A stretch of 44,362 nt of DNA from an uncultured Bacteroidota bacterium (GTDB taxonomy: Bacteria > Bacteroidota > Bacteroidia > Chitinophagales > Saprospiraceae). The notes beneath the pieces are model-generated. The model worked only from the letters and a program-made list of their open reading frames with translations, searched no databases and was not told the origin of the DNA. Positions within the stretch are counted from its first letter, which is position 1, and the number at the start of each line of letters is the position of its first letter. The translations under genes were made by a program, and so were the position numbers. Shown here piece by piece: positions 29,366-37,457 of this stretch. The stretch covers positions 1 through 44,362 of the forward strand of contig CAIZLM010000258.1 of assembly GCA_903933805.1 (NCBI GenBank). The letters run 5' to 3'.

Positions 29366-31425
29366 TTGGCATCCAGCTTTTCCAGCAATTCCACAGCCGC
29401 TTTGGCCACCACGGTGCCGGGACCAAAAATAGCCGCTGCACCGGCTTCTCGAAGAAATTCATAGTCCTGCTGGGGTATGACCCCACCTACCACGACAAGG
29501 ATATCGTCACGACCGATCGACTTTAATTCAGCGATCGTTTGTGGCACCAGGGTTTTGTGGCCTGCAGCCAAACTGGAAATACCGAGGATGTGCACATCGT
29601 TTTCCGCAGCTTGACGTGCCGCCTCCGCAGGTGTCTGGAACAGCGGCCCAATGTCCACATCAAATCCCAGATCAGCAAAAGCGGTAGCAATGATTTTAGC
29701 ACCGCGGTCGTGGCCGTCCTGACCCAGTTTGGCAACCATGATGCGCGGGCGACGACCCTCCTGTTGGGCAAAAGTATCGACCATGGTACGAGCACTTTCA
29801 AAATCTTCGTTGGTACGCATATTGGCGGCATAAACACCTGAAATAGATTGTATGGTAGCGGTGTACCGCCCAAAAACTTGTTCCAAAGCGGTTGAGATTT
29901 CCCCCAGGGTAGCGCGGGCGCGGGCAGCAACAATGGCACATGAAAGCAGGTTGTCACCACCATCCCTTGCCGCTTGTTCCAAGGCCGCCAAGGCTGCTTG
30001 TACGGCCGTTTCTTGTCGGCCTTCTTTCACCTGTTGCAGTCTCGCCAACTGACGCTCCCGAACAACCGAGTTGTCCACGTCCAATATTTCAAACCGCTCG
30101 CTGTCCACCACCTGAAAAACATTGACACCCACTACTTTTGCTGTTCCTGAATCAATCTGCGCTTGTTTGCGGGCTGCAGCCTCTTCGATGCGCAATTTCG
30201 GCAAACCCTGCTCAATGGCCTTGGCCATGCCGCCGAGCGACTCTACTTCCTGCATCAACGCCCAAGCCTGCTCCACCAATTCCTCCGTGCGCCTTTCAAC
30301 AAAGTATGAACCCGCCCAAGGGTCAATGGAACGGGTAACCGCTGTTTCTTTTTGAATATACAGCTGCGTGTCACGGGCAATTTTGGCAGAAAAATCAGTG
30401 GGCAGAGCCATCGCCTCGTCGAAAGAGTTGGTGTGCAGGCTCTGTGTGCCGCCAAGCACCGCCGACATGGCTTCCATGGTGGTGCGGGCAACGTTGTTGA
30501 ATGGATCTTGCTCCGTTAGGCTCCACCCGGAAGTCTGGCAATGGGTGCGCAGCATGAGTGATTTGTTGCTTTTGGGATTAAACTGTTTCACCAAGGTAGC
30601 CCACAGCAATCGCCCGGCGCGGAGCTTGGCAATTTCCGTGAAATGGTCCATGCCGATGCCCCAAAAAAAGGAAAGGCGCGGAGCAAAATTATCAATATCC
30701 AAGCCAGCTGCCAACCCTGAACGAATATACGCAAGACCATCGGAAAGGGTGTAGGCAAGTTCCATTTCGGCAGGAGCCCCCGCCTCGTGCATGTGGTAAC
30801 CGGAAATAGAAATTGAATTAAATTTGGGCATACTTCGAGCGCAATACGCGAAAATATCACTGATGATGCGCATACTCGGATTGGGCGGATAAATATAGGT
30901 GTTGCGCACCATGAACTCTTTCAATATGTCGTTCTGAATCGTTCCGGACAATTTATCCGGTGTAACGCCCTGCTCTTCCGCTGCAACAATATAAAATGCC
31001 ATGATCGGAATTACCGCACCATTCATGGTCATGGAGACAGACATCTCCCCGAGCGGAATCTGATCAAACAGGATTTTCATGTCTTCCACGGAATCAATGG
31101 CAACGCCAGCCTTCCCCACATCGCCCACCACCCGCGGATGATCAGAGTCATAGCCCCGGTGTGTGGCCAAATCAAACGCCACAGAAAGGCCTTTTTGCCC
31201 AGCAGCCAAGTTTCTGCGGTAAAAAGCATTGCTCGCCTCCGCCGTCGAAAAACCAGCGTATTGCCGAATCGTCCAAGGCTGTGTGAGGTACATGGTAGAA
31301 TACGGACCACCGAGGTAGGGTGGTAAGCCAGCCGTAAATGGGAACGGACGAACAACCTGCGACGAACCCGCAGCAGGGCGAAGCGTGGGATCAAAAGAAA
31401 TGGTTGAAAAATCAGGTGTGGGCAT
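29362..31425 (-). CDS. scpA: Methylmalonyl-CoA mutase, large (catalytic) chain
   Basis: Adenosylcobalamin-dependent enzyme that interconverts (R)-methylmalonyl-CoA and succinyl-CoA, joining propionate metabolism to the TCA cycle. 687 residues: a TIM barrel with the substrate-binding [20 protein letters not shown] region near residue 40 and the conserved [19 protein letters not shown] near 290, then a C-terminal B12-binding domain with the base-off motif [10 protein letters not shown] and [13 protein letters not shown]. The start at 31423-31425 (PTPDFS) matches the family; an ATG 16 codons upstream is possible. No small-subunit gene lies in the window, so the protein may be homodimeric or its partner is elsewhere. 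The stop codon is supplied by MITE fragment R5; the last residues ELLEKLDAN look natural. Confidence 0.96.
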   Translation of the reverse strand: MPTPDFSTISFDPTLRPAAGSSQVVRPFPFTAGLPPYLGGPYSTMYLTQPWTIRQYAGFSTAEASNAFYRRNLAAGQKGLSVAFDLATHRGYDSDHPRVVGDVGKAGVAIDSVEDMKILFDQIPLGEMSVSMTMNGAVIPIMAFYIVAAEEQGVTPDKLSGTIQNDILKEFMVRNTYIYPPNPSMRIISDIFAYCARSMPKFNSISISGYHMHEAGAPAEMELAYTLSDGLAYIRSGLAAGLDIDNFAPRLSFFWGIGMDHFTEIAKLRAGRLLWATLVKQFNPKSNKSLMLRTHCQTSGWSLTEQDPFNNVARTTMEAMSAVLGGTQSLHTNSFDEAMALPTDFSAKIARDTQLYIQKETAVTRSIDPWAGSYFVERRTEELVEQAWALMQEVESLGGMAKAIEQGLPKLRIEEAAARKQAQIDSGTAKVVGVNVFQVVDSERFEILDVDNSVVRERQLARLQQVKEGRQETAVQAALAALEQAARDGGDNLLSCAIVAARARATLGEISTALEQVFGRYTATIQSISGVYAANMRTNEDFESARTMVDTFAQQEGRRPRIMVAKLGQDGHDRGAKIIATAFADLGFDVDIGPLFQTPAEAARQAAENDVHILGISSLAAGHKTLVPQTIAELKSIGRDDILVVVGGVIPQQDYEFLREAGAAAIFGPGTVVAKAAVELLEKLDAN

Positions 31426-31768
31426 GTGTCGTTGATTGCAAGGCGAAATATCGGGGAATTTTATGCCATCCAATGCCCGTTGGGCGATAATTCCAAAATA
31501 ACAACCAACGGCAGCGATATTCAGTATAGGCCTAAAGTGCCCGTTTACCCCTTATTTCGTGGAAACTTTACCGTATTCTGAAATAAAATCGCTTCAAATG
31601 GTAAAAAAAATCCGATTTTATGGTCTCAACCACAACCACCCAAGCAGTTGCCAAAATCAGTATTCACCATTTACCATTCAATTATCTTCCCTACCTTTGT
31701 GCTGCTTTTTTGGAAACAATACCGAATGTTGTTTTGTTTCAATGTACTTAAATTTCGATTTTCAAAAT
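31426..31768. other. Intergenic stretch between divergent mutase and adenosylhomocysteinase genes
   Basis: About 340 bp, AT-rich, without a convincing open frame. It holds TACCTTTG at 31692-31699 on the plus strand, a possible -7 box for ahcY with MITE E12 between it and the ATG, but no TTG at proper spacing. Nothing resembling a cobalamin or SAH riboswitch was recognised. Confidence 0.5.
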
Positions 31769-31917
31769 TTAACTGGTTAAGTAGTCGCAACTGAGACAAA
31801 AAAGTGGCTTTGTTTTGCCAGAAGAATCGATTTGTTTGACCGTCGCGCCGCTACAGTCAAAAAAATCCGAAAAATGCTCCTTTTTTGTCTCAAATAGCCT
31901 GTCAACCAACCTGTTAC
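31769..31917 (+). mobile_element. MITE E12, diverged long form, 6/8 duplication
   Basis: Diverged long copy (about 149 bp) with an outer left TTAACTGGTTAA, a damaged central hairpin (ccgtcgcgccgctacagtc), and right CCAACCTGTTAC. Flanks TTCAAAAT (31761-31768) and CTCAAAAC (31918-31925) share TCAAAA. It appears older than the other long copies and lies 54 bp upstream of ahcY. Confidence 0.8.
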
Positions 31918-31971
31918 CTCAAAACAAAACATTTCTTACCTTCTCTCTCACCTTTTCACATCCTATCACGC

Positions 31972-33288
31972 ATGTCCGCTGCATCAGAATCACGCCCCCC
32001 ATACAAAGTAAAAGATATTGCCCTAGCAGAATGGGGCCGCAAGGAAATTCAACTCGCAGAAGCTGAAATGCCCGGCCTGATGGCCCTCCGCGAAGAGTTT
32101 GGCGCAACCAAACCTCTCCAAGGCGCACGGGTCGCCGGCTGCCTGCACATGACCATCCAAACCGCCGTGTTGATCGAAACACTCGTCGAGTTGGGCGCAG
32201 AGGTTTCTTGGTCTTCCTGCAACATTTTCTCAACACAAGACCATGCCGCCGCCGCCATGGCTGCCGTTGGCATTCCCGTGTACGCTTGGAAAGGCATGAA
32301 CGCAGAGGAATTTGATTGGTGCATCGAGCAAACCTTGTTCGCATTTAAAGATGGCCAACCGCTGAATATGATTTTGGACGATGGCGGTGACCTTACCAAC
32401 ATGGTGTTGGACCAGTTTCCCGAACTCGCAGCCGGTATCGGCGGCATCTCCGAGGAAACCACCACCGGCGTACACCGCTTGTATGAACGCGTCGCAAAAG
32501 GTACGCTGCCACTGCCCGCTATCAACATCAATGACTCCGTAACAAAATCAAAATTTGACAACAAATACGGCTGTAAGGAAAGCCTCGTTGACGCTATTCG
32601 CCGCGCAACCGACATCATGATGGCCGGTAAAGTAGCCGTGGTTGCAGGATATGGCGATGTGGGCAAAGGCTCCGCAGCCTCCCTGCGCGGCGCCGGCGCA
32701 CGCGTGATTGTCACAGAAATTGACCCAATTTGCGCACTGCAGGCTGCTATGGATGGCTTCGAAGTGAAACGAATGGAAAACGCTATTCCACGCGCCAACA
32801 TCGTCGTCACCGCAACAGGCAACTGCGACATCGTCAAAGAAAAACACTTCCGAATGATGAACGATAAAACCATCGTTTGCAACATCGGACACTTCGACAA
32901 TGAAATTGATATGGCTTGGCTCAATCAACAGTATGGCCAAACCAAAATTACCATCAAACCGCAGGTGGACCTCTACAATATCGATGGAAAAGACATCATC
33001 CTGCTCGCCGAAGGCCGTTTGGTAAACCTTGGTTGCGGCACAGGACACCCGTCATTCGTTATGTCTAACTCCTTTACCAACCAAGTGCTCGCACAGTTGG
33101 AACTCTGGCAAAATGGCAAAAACTACGACAACAATGTCTATATGCTGCCAAAACACCTCGACGAAAAGGTGGCGCGACTGCACTTGGCCAAAATTGGCGT
33201 GGAACTCGAAGAACTCGCCGAATACCAAGCCGAATACATCGGCGTGAAGGTAGAGGGCCCGTTCAAACCAGAGTACTACCGCTATTGA
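31972..33288 (+). CDS. ahcY: S-adenosylhomocysteinase
   Basis: Cytoplasmic NAD-dependent hydrolase that splits S-adenosylhomocysteine into adenosine and homocysteine, removing the product inhibitor of methyltransferases. 438 residues, typical length. Substrate-domain blocks: [20 protein letters not shown] and [15 protein letters not shown]; the NAD-binding motif [21 protein letters not shown]-terminal [20 protein letters not shown] and the conserved end [12 protein letters not shown]. The ATG at 31972 is the start; the 29-residue upstream extension begins inside MITE E12 and is not coding. Followed by MITE E13 and a very strong terminator. Confidence 0.97.
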   Translation: MSAASESRPPYKVKDIALAEWGRKEIQLAEAEMPGLMALREEFGATKPLQGARVAGCLHMTIQTAVLIETLVELGAEVSWSSCNIFSTQDHAAAAMAAVGIPVYAWKGMNAEEFDWCIEQTLFAFKDGQPLNMILDDGGDLTNMVLDQFPELAAGIGGISEETTTGVHRLYERVAKGTLPLPAININDSVTKSKFDNKYGCKESLVDAIRRATDIMMAGKVAVVAGYGDVGKGSAASLRGAGARVIVTEIDPICALQAAMDGFEVKRMENAIPRANIVVTATGNCDIVKEKHFRMMNDKTIVCNIGHFDNEIDMAWLNQQYGQTKITIKPQVDLYNIDGKDIILLAEGRLVNLGCGTGHPSFVMSNSFTNQVLAQLELWQNGKNYDNNVYMLPKHLDEKVARLHLAKIGVELEELAEYQAEYIGVKVEGPFKPEYYRY

Positions 33289-33304
33289 TTGTACGCTTTC
33301 AATC

Positions 33305-33467
33305 GTAACTGGTTAGCGTGGTCGCGTCTGAGACAAAAAAGTGACCATTTTTTGCCAGACGACGCGGATTTTTGTAGGCCGTAGCAGCGCTACGGTCAAA
33401 AAAATCTGCGAAGTAGGACGGAAAATGGGCCTTTTTGGGCCATACAGCGTGCCACCTAACCAGTTAC
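33305..33467 (+). mobile_element. MITE E13, long form, 8-bp duplication TTTCAATC
   Basis: The best-preserved long copy, 163 bp, with perfect 12-bp ends and a perfect central hairpin (CCGTAGC-AGC-GCTACGG). Flanked exactly by TTTCAATC (33297-33304 and 33468-33475). It is inserted between the ahcY stop (16 bp before it) and the ahcY terminator. Confidence 0.95.
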
Positions 33468-33501
33468 TTTCAATCATATCCCTGTAATGGGATCTTCTGT
33501 T

Positions 33502-33540
33502 GGTTCTTGGGGGCTTTTCGCCCCCAAGAACCATTTTTTT
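33502..33540 (+). terminator. Strong intrinsic terminator downstream of ahcY
   Basis: Perfect 13-bp arms GGTTCTTGGGGGC (33502-33514) and GCCCCCAAGAACC (33520-33532) with loop TTTTC, then ATTTTTTT. E13 was inserted between the gene and this terminator. The 230 bp beyond it up to the TetR operator shows nothing else I recognise. Confidence 0.93.
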
Positions 33541-33774
33541 TACCAACCGGATGTGGGTGGGGATCTCTGAGACAACAAGCAACTGTTTTTTGACGTATTG
33601 AGCACAATTGGTGAACCGAAAAAAAGGGGCGTGCTCCAAAGCAAACTTGATCACATCGCCAATTTAAACCAGATATTCAAATCACCTTAATCATTGTTTA
33701 TCCCAATTCTGTAGGGCAGCCCATCCAAATAAACGCCAATTTTGGTCCGTTTGTCGAAAAATAATATATACAAT

Positions 33775-33802
33775 GGAAACGATTGTTGATAAAATCGTTT
33801 CC
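33775..33802 (+). promoter_or_regulatory. Palindromic operator upstream of the TetR-family regulator
   Basis: Perfect 10-bp inverted repeat GGAAACGATT - 8 nt - AATCGTTTCC, ending 17 bp before the tetR-family ATG. It overlaps the space between the -33 and -7 boxes of the predicted promoter, the expected place for autorepression by the adjacent TetR-type protein. Confidence 0.75.
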
Positions 33803-33815
33803 GCCGTTACCTTTG
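33786..33815 (+). promoter_or_regulatory. Bacteroidota-type promoter of the TetR-family gene
   Basis: TTG at 33786-33788 and TACCTTTG at 33808-33815, 19 bp apart, matching the TTTG / TAnnTTTG pattern of Bacteroidota housekeeping promoters. The ATG follows 4 bp after the -7 box, so transcription would start at or next to the start codon and the mRNA would be leaderless. If the ATG is not the true start, the next Met is far into the protein (DNA-binding domain), so a leaderless message is the simpler reading. Confidence 0.7.
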
Positions 33816-33819
33816 CGCC

Positions 33820-34413
33820 ATGTTTTCAGAACAAGAAAAAAAATGGTTAAAACGGGTGGAAGACCTGTTTTTGAGGCTTGGTATCAAAAGCATCACGATG
33901 GATGACGTGGCGCGGGAGTTGGGCATTTCTAAAAAAACGCTCTACACCTTCGTTGAAAGCAAAGATGACTTGGTCAAAAAAATGCTGGAACACTACATCG
34001 GTCAAGAGAAAAGAGGCTGTGAAGTCATGTTTCATTCAGCCAAAAACGCCATCGAAGAAATGTTCCTCGTCATCGAACACAATACCCAGCAGATGGCCCA
34101 AATGAAGGCGAATGTAATCCACGACCTACAAAAATACCACCGGGATTCTTGGGAAATGATGCGCGAATACCAACAGGGATTTCTCTACCAAATTGTTCGA
34201 TCAAACCTTGAAAGAGGGGTGCGAGAAGGCCTTTACCGCGATAATTTTGACATCGACATCGTCACCCGTTTTCACATCGCTTCCTCTTTTCAATTGTTCG
34301 ACGAATCCATTTTCCCACAAAACACCTTCAAACGAGATGAAATATTCAAAGAGTATCTCCTGCACTACCTGCATGGGATTCTATCAGAAAAAGGCAGAAC
34401 TCTCATTCCATAA
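33820..34413 (+). CDS. TetR/AcrR-family transcriptional regulator
   Basis: A 197-residue DNA-binding repressor. The N-terminal helix-turn-helix is SITMDDVARELGISKKTLYT (about residues 24-43). The C-terminal ~140 residues form the helical ligand-binding domain, which is not conserved enough to name a ligand. It is directly upstream of the TolC / adaptor / RND genes on the same strand, a usual arrangement for a local efflux regulator. The palindrome at 33775-33802 is a likely operator for itself, and the downstream efflux genes could be controlled through it. MITE E14 lies 10 bp after its stop. Confidence 0.93.
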   Translation: MFSEQEKKWLKRVEDLFLRLGIKSITMDDVARELGISKKTLYTFVESKDDLVKKMLEHYIGQEKRGCEVMFHSAKNAIEEMFLVIEHNTQQMAQMKANVIHDLQKYHRDSWEMMREYQQGFLYQIVRSNLERGVREGLYRDNFDIDIVTRFHIASSFQLFDESIFPQNTFKRDEIFKEYLLHYLHGILSEKGRTLIP

Positions 34414-34423
34414 TACAATCACA

Positions 34424-34584
34424 GTAACTGGTTAGTGGGCCGCGTTTGAGACAAGAAAGCGCGTATTTTTTGCCTGATGAAGCGGGTTTTTGTAGACCGT
34501 AGCAGCACTACGCTCAAGAAAATCCGGAAGTATGGCAGAAAATGGGCCTTTTGAAACCAGACAACTTGCCACAAATCCAGTTAC
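34424..34584 (+). mobile_element. MITE E14, long form, 8-bp duplication CAATCACA
   Basis: A 161-bp copy, GTAACTGGTTAG to AATCCAGTTAC, with a partly decayed hairpin. Perfect flanks CAATCACA (34416-34423 and 34585-34592). It separates the TetR gene from tolC-like by most of their 199-bp gap. Confidence 0.93.
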
Positions 34585-34612
34585 CAATCACATTACGATC
34601 CAAAACTCTCCT

Positions 34613-35938
34613 ATGCACAGACTTCCCTTGGTACTTTCCATTCTTTTCATCACACAACTCGCTTCCGCACAACAAACGCTCAGTTTGGAGGATTGTGTGC
34701 AGTATGCGCTCACCAACAGCCCAACCATCAAAACAGCCCAACTCCAGGTCATTGATGCCGACTGGAGCATCAAACAAAGCTTGTCCAGCGGATTACCACA
34801 AGTAACTGCCGGCGTAACGTACACGGGCTTCTTACAGCGCGCTGGTGTTCCTGCCAGTGCCCTTGGCTTCGGCACCGGTACAGAAAAAATTGTGTTCAGC
34901 TCTGTTCACAGCCTGGCCGGCGAGTTGAAACTAACACAACTAATCTTCAACAATTCCTACATCACCGCCATCAGAGCAGCCAAGTATTACAAACAATACG
35001 TGGAAGATCAATTGGCTGTTGCGCGCTACTCCCTGCGCAACCAGGTCACAGATGCTTACCTGCCTGCCCTGCTGATGTCTGATAACCTGGCTACCCTGGA
35101 CAAAAATATCGGCAATCTAAACAAACTGCTGACCGATACCAAGGCCATCAACCAAGCCGGATTTGCCGAACAATTGGATGTAGATAGGCTTGAACTCTCG
35201 CTGTCCACCCTCCGCAGCGAACGCGACAACCTGGCGCGTCAACAAGAAATGGTGGTCAATGCCCTCAAATTTTCCATGGGAATGCCCGTCGGCGAGTCCA
35301 TTACGCCTTCCGACAACGTGGAAAAGCTGTTGGTCCTATACGCTTCAGCCGACCTCTCCAGCCAACTCAATCCCATGAACCGCCCTGAATACGTGACCCT
35401 GCTGAAAGCTCGCGACCTCAATGTGGTACAAGTGGACCTATACTCCAAACCGTGGATGCCCTCCGTAGCCGGGTTCGCACAGTGGTCACCGGGCTTTCAG
35501 GGAGGCTTTGGCTCAAAAAGTAACCCCGGCCACAGCAACTGGTATTACATTCCTTCCGCCGTGGCCGGTGTTTCCATCGGTATCCCTATCTATGATGGCG
35601 GCTACTCAAAAGCACAAAAACAACGGGCCCTGATTGCACTGCAAAGTGTGGATGTACAGAAACAAATGCTCGAAAATGCCATGACACTCGAACTGGAAAC
35701 AGCACGCAAACAGTTCCAAAACGCCACTGAACGCGTCGCCAACCAACAAAAAAACCTTGACCTGGCTCAACGTATTTTCAACACAACCCAAACAAAGTAT
35801 AAATCCGGCGTAGGCAGTAGCTTCGAAGTAACGCAAGCGGAACAGGGCCTTTACGCCGCTCAACAGTCGCTCATGTCTGCCCGATACGATTTGCTGGGCG
35901 CACGGGTGGCCATAAAAAAAGCCCTCGGCAACCAATAA
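34613..35938 (+). CDS. TolC-family outer-membrane efflux protein
   Basis: A 441-residue outer-membrane channel subunit. Signal peptide MHRLPLVLSILFITQLASAQ; then the TolC-type repeated helical pattern, LSLEDCVQYALTNSPTIKTA at the N-terminus, and the second half with YKSGVGSSFEVTQAEQGLY and ARVAIKKALGN at the end. I use the ATG at 34613; the open frame extends 27 codons upstream but those bases are in MITE E14. It is the first efflux gene after the TetR regulator and is followed by the adaptor gene and RND pump, so it forms the outer-membrane part of a tripartite system. The 321-bp gap to the adaptor holds MITE E15 and no other feature I recognise. Confidence 0.93.
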   Translation: MHRLPLVLSILFITQLASAQQTLSLEDCVQYALTNSPTIKTAQLQVIDADWSIKQSLSSGLPQVTAGVTYTGFLQRAGVPASALGFGTGTEKIVFSSVHSLAGELKLTQLIFNNSYITAIRAAKYYKQYVEDQLAVARYSLRNQVTDAYLPALLMSDNLATLDKNIGNLNKLLTDTKAINQAGFAEQLDVDRLELSLSTLRSERDNLARQQEMVVNALKFSMGMPVGESITPSDNVEKLLVLYASADLSSQLNPMNRPEYVTLLKARDLNVVQVDLYSKPWMPSVAGFAQWSPGFQGGFGSKSNPGHSNWYYIPSAVAGVSIGIPIYDGGYSKAQKQRALIALQSVDVQKQMLENAMTLELETARKQFQNATERVANQQKNLDLAQRIFNTTQTKYKSGVGSSFEVTQAEQGLYAAQQSLMSARYDLLGARVAIKKALGNQ

Positions 35939-35982
35939 TTCGCACCATTGCACTGCTATTGCGCTCAAAACAATTTTTCTTC

Positions 35983-36061
35983 GTAACTGGTTAGCATGGT
36001 CGTGTCTGAGACAAAAAAGTGGACCTTTTTGGGCCGGACAGCGTGCCACCTAACCAGTTAC
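35983..36061 (+). mobile_element. MITE E15, short form, 8-bp duplication TTTTCTTC
   Basis: A 79-bp copy with perfect 12-bp ends. Perfect flanks TTTTCTTC (35975-35982 and 36062-36069). It lies between the TolC-family gene and the adaptor gene. Confidence 0.94.
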
Positions 36062-36259
36062 TTTTCTTCTTCCAAATTGGAAAAGGACGAAAAGATGGAC
36101 TTTATTGCCAAGTCCCAAACCTGAAAAAAAATTTGACAGCCGAATGGTGGTGTTTATGACTGGAAAAATTCATCCTCTGCATCCTGGCGCCAATGGTATT
36201 ACCGGTATCCCCAAGCGCTATTGGCACCCAATTCACAACAAAGACTAACAGCAACAACA

Positions 36260-37375
36260 ATGATACTTAGAAACATCTTCACCATTCCTACACTCCTTCT
36301 GGCATTCATCCTGATCACTTCCTGCGGCGATAGAAACAATGACCCCGCAAAAGAACTGGCCAAATTGAAGGAGCAAAAATCGAAAATTGAACTTAAAATT
36401 ACGGAACTCGAAAAACAAATCGAGAAGCCAACCCCTAAAATTCACACCGTCGCCCTCAGCGAAGTCAGCATCGCACCCTTCCGACACTACATTGATCTTC
36501 AAGGAAAAGTTGATGCCAATGAAAGTGTGATGGCAACAGCCAAAATGCCCGGTGCCCTGAAAAAAGTGTACGTCAAAAACGGTGATAATGTGCGCCAAGG
36601 CCAATTGCTCGCAGAAATTGACGACAATGTGATGCTCAAAAGCCTAGCGGAAATCGAAGGACAACTCGCCACCGCCACCGATATCTACAACAGACAAAAA
36701 GGGCTTTGGGATCAAAAAATCGGCACAGAAGTGGCCTTCATTCAGGCTAAAAACGGCAAAGAATCCCTGGAACGCAGCATCGCAACGGTGAAAGAACAGT
36801 TGGGTATGACCAAAATTTACGCGCCCACCAGCGGCAGTGTGGACCTGGTGATGCTCAAACAAGGACAAGCCATCGCGCCCGGTATGCCACTCTGCAATAT
36901 CCTCAACCTCAGCAATTTGAAAGTAAAAGGGGAGGTGACCGAGGCCTATGCCGCTCAAGTCCACAAAGGGGATGCTGTCCAGGTCCTGTTCCCCGATACC
37001 AACAAAGAAATCACAACCCGCGTCACCTTTGTCGGCAACACCATCAACCCCATGACTCGGACGTTCACCGTAGAATGTGCCCTCTCTGGATCTGGATACC
37101 GCGCCAATCAGGTCGCTGTCATGAAAATTATTGACTACCAAAACCTCTATGCCGTAACCGTGCCGGTCAACCTGATCCAAACCGCCGATGACGGAGATTT
37201 TGTGCTCGTCGCAGAAAAATCTTCCGACAAACAGGCCCTGGTGAAAAAAGCAAGCATCAAACAAGGGCAGAACTACGGCGGAAATGTAGAAGTACTGAGC
37301 GGATTGAAAAAAGGCGACTTGATCATCACAACAGGTTTTCAAGATGTGAATTCGGGTGAAACAGTCGCGTTTTAG
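36260..37375 (+). CDS. RND efflux periplasmic adaptor (membrane fusion) lipoprotein
   Basis: A 371-residue periplasmic adaptor linking inner-membrane pump and outer-membrane channel. Lipoprotein signal MILRNIFTIPTLLLAFILIT with SC lipobox (LITSCGD), a coiled-coil at ~25-60 (KELAKLKEQKSKIELKITEL), barrel-sandwich blocks (VKNGDNVRQGQLLAEIDDNV; ALKKVYV), a second helical hairpin, and IYAPTSGSVDLVMLKQGQAI. Start at ATG 36260; a GTG/ATG upstream at 36221 gives a non-signal extension. It is 82 bp upstream of the RND gene on the same strand. Confidence 0.93.
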   Translation: MILRNIFTIPTLLLAFILITSCGDRNNDPAKELAKLKEQKSKIELKITELEKQIEKPTPKIHTVALSEVSIAPFRHYIDLQGKVDANESVMATAKMPGALKKVYVKNGDNVRQGQLLAEIDDNVMLKSLAEIEGQLATATDIYNRQKGLWDQKIGTEVAFIQAKNGKESLERSIATVKEQLGMTKIYAPTSGSVDLVMLKQGQAIAPGMPLCNILNLSNLKVKGEVTEAYAAQVHKGDAVQVLFPDTNKEITTRVTFVGNTINPMTRTFTVECALSGSGYRANQVAVMKIIDYQNLYAVTVPVNLIQTADDGDFVLVAEKSSDKQALVKKASIKQGQNYGGNVEVLSGLKKGDLIITTGFQDVNSGETVAF

Positions 37376-37457
37376 TGCGTGACACTTTTTTATAGCCCTC
37401 CTGCATGCACACCAAAGCCCTTTCTCCTTTTCTACAATCCTCATTCACTCCTCAATA

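Noticed and set aside
29362-31473. Upstream start of methylmalonyl-CoA mutase at 31473.
   Set aside because: The 16 extra residues are unlike the family N-terminus, which begins with a PDFS-type sequence directly after the Met at 31425.
31426-31768. Cobalamin or SAH riboswitch near methylmalonyl-CoA mutase and adenosylhomocysteinase.
   Set aside because: No B12-box-like or SAH-aptamer-like conserved segment was recognised in the shared intergenic region.
36156-36248. Small open frame of 30 codons (ATG at 36156, TAA at 36246) before the adaptor gene.
   Set aside because: No ribosome-binding or promoter support and no recognisable family; the composition is that of ordinary intergenic DNA.
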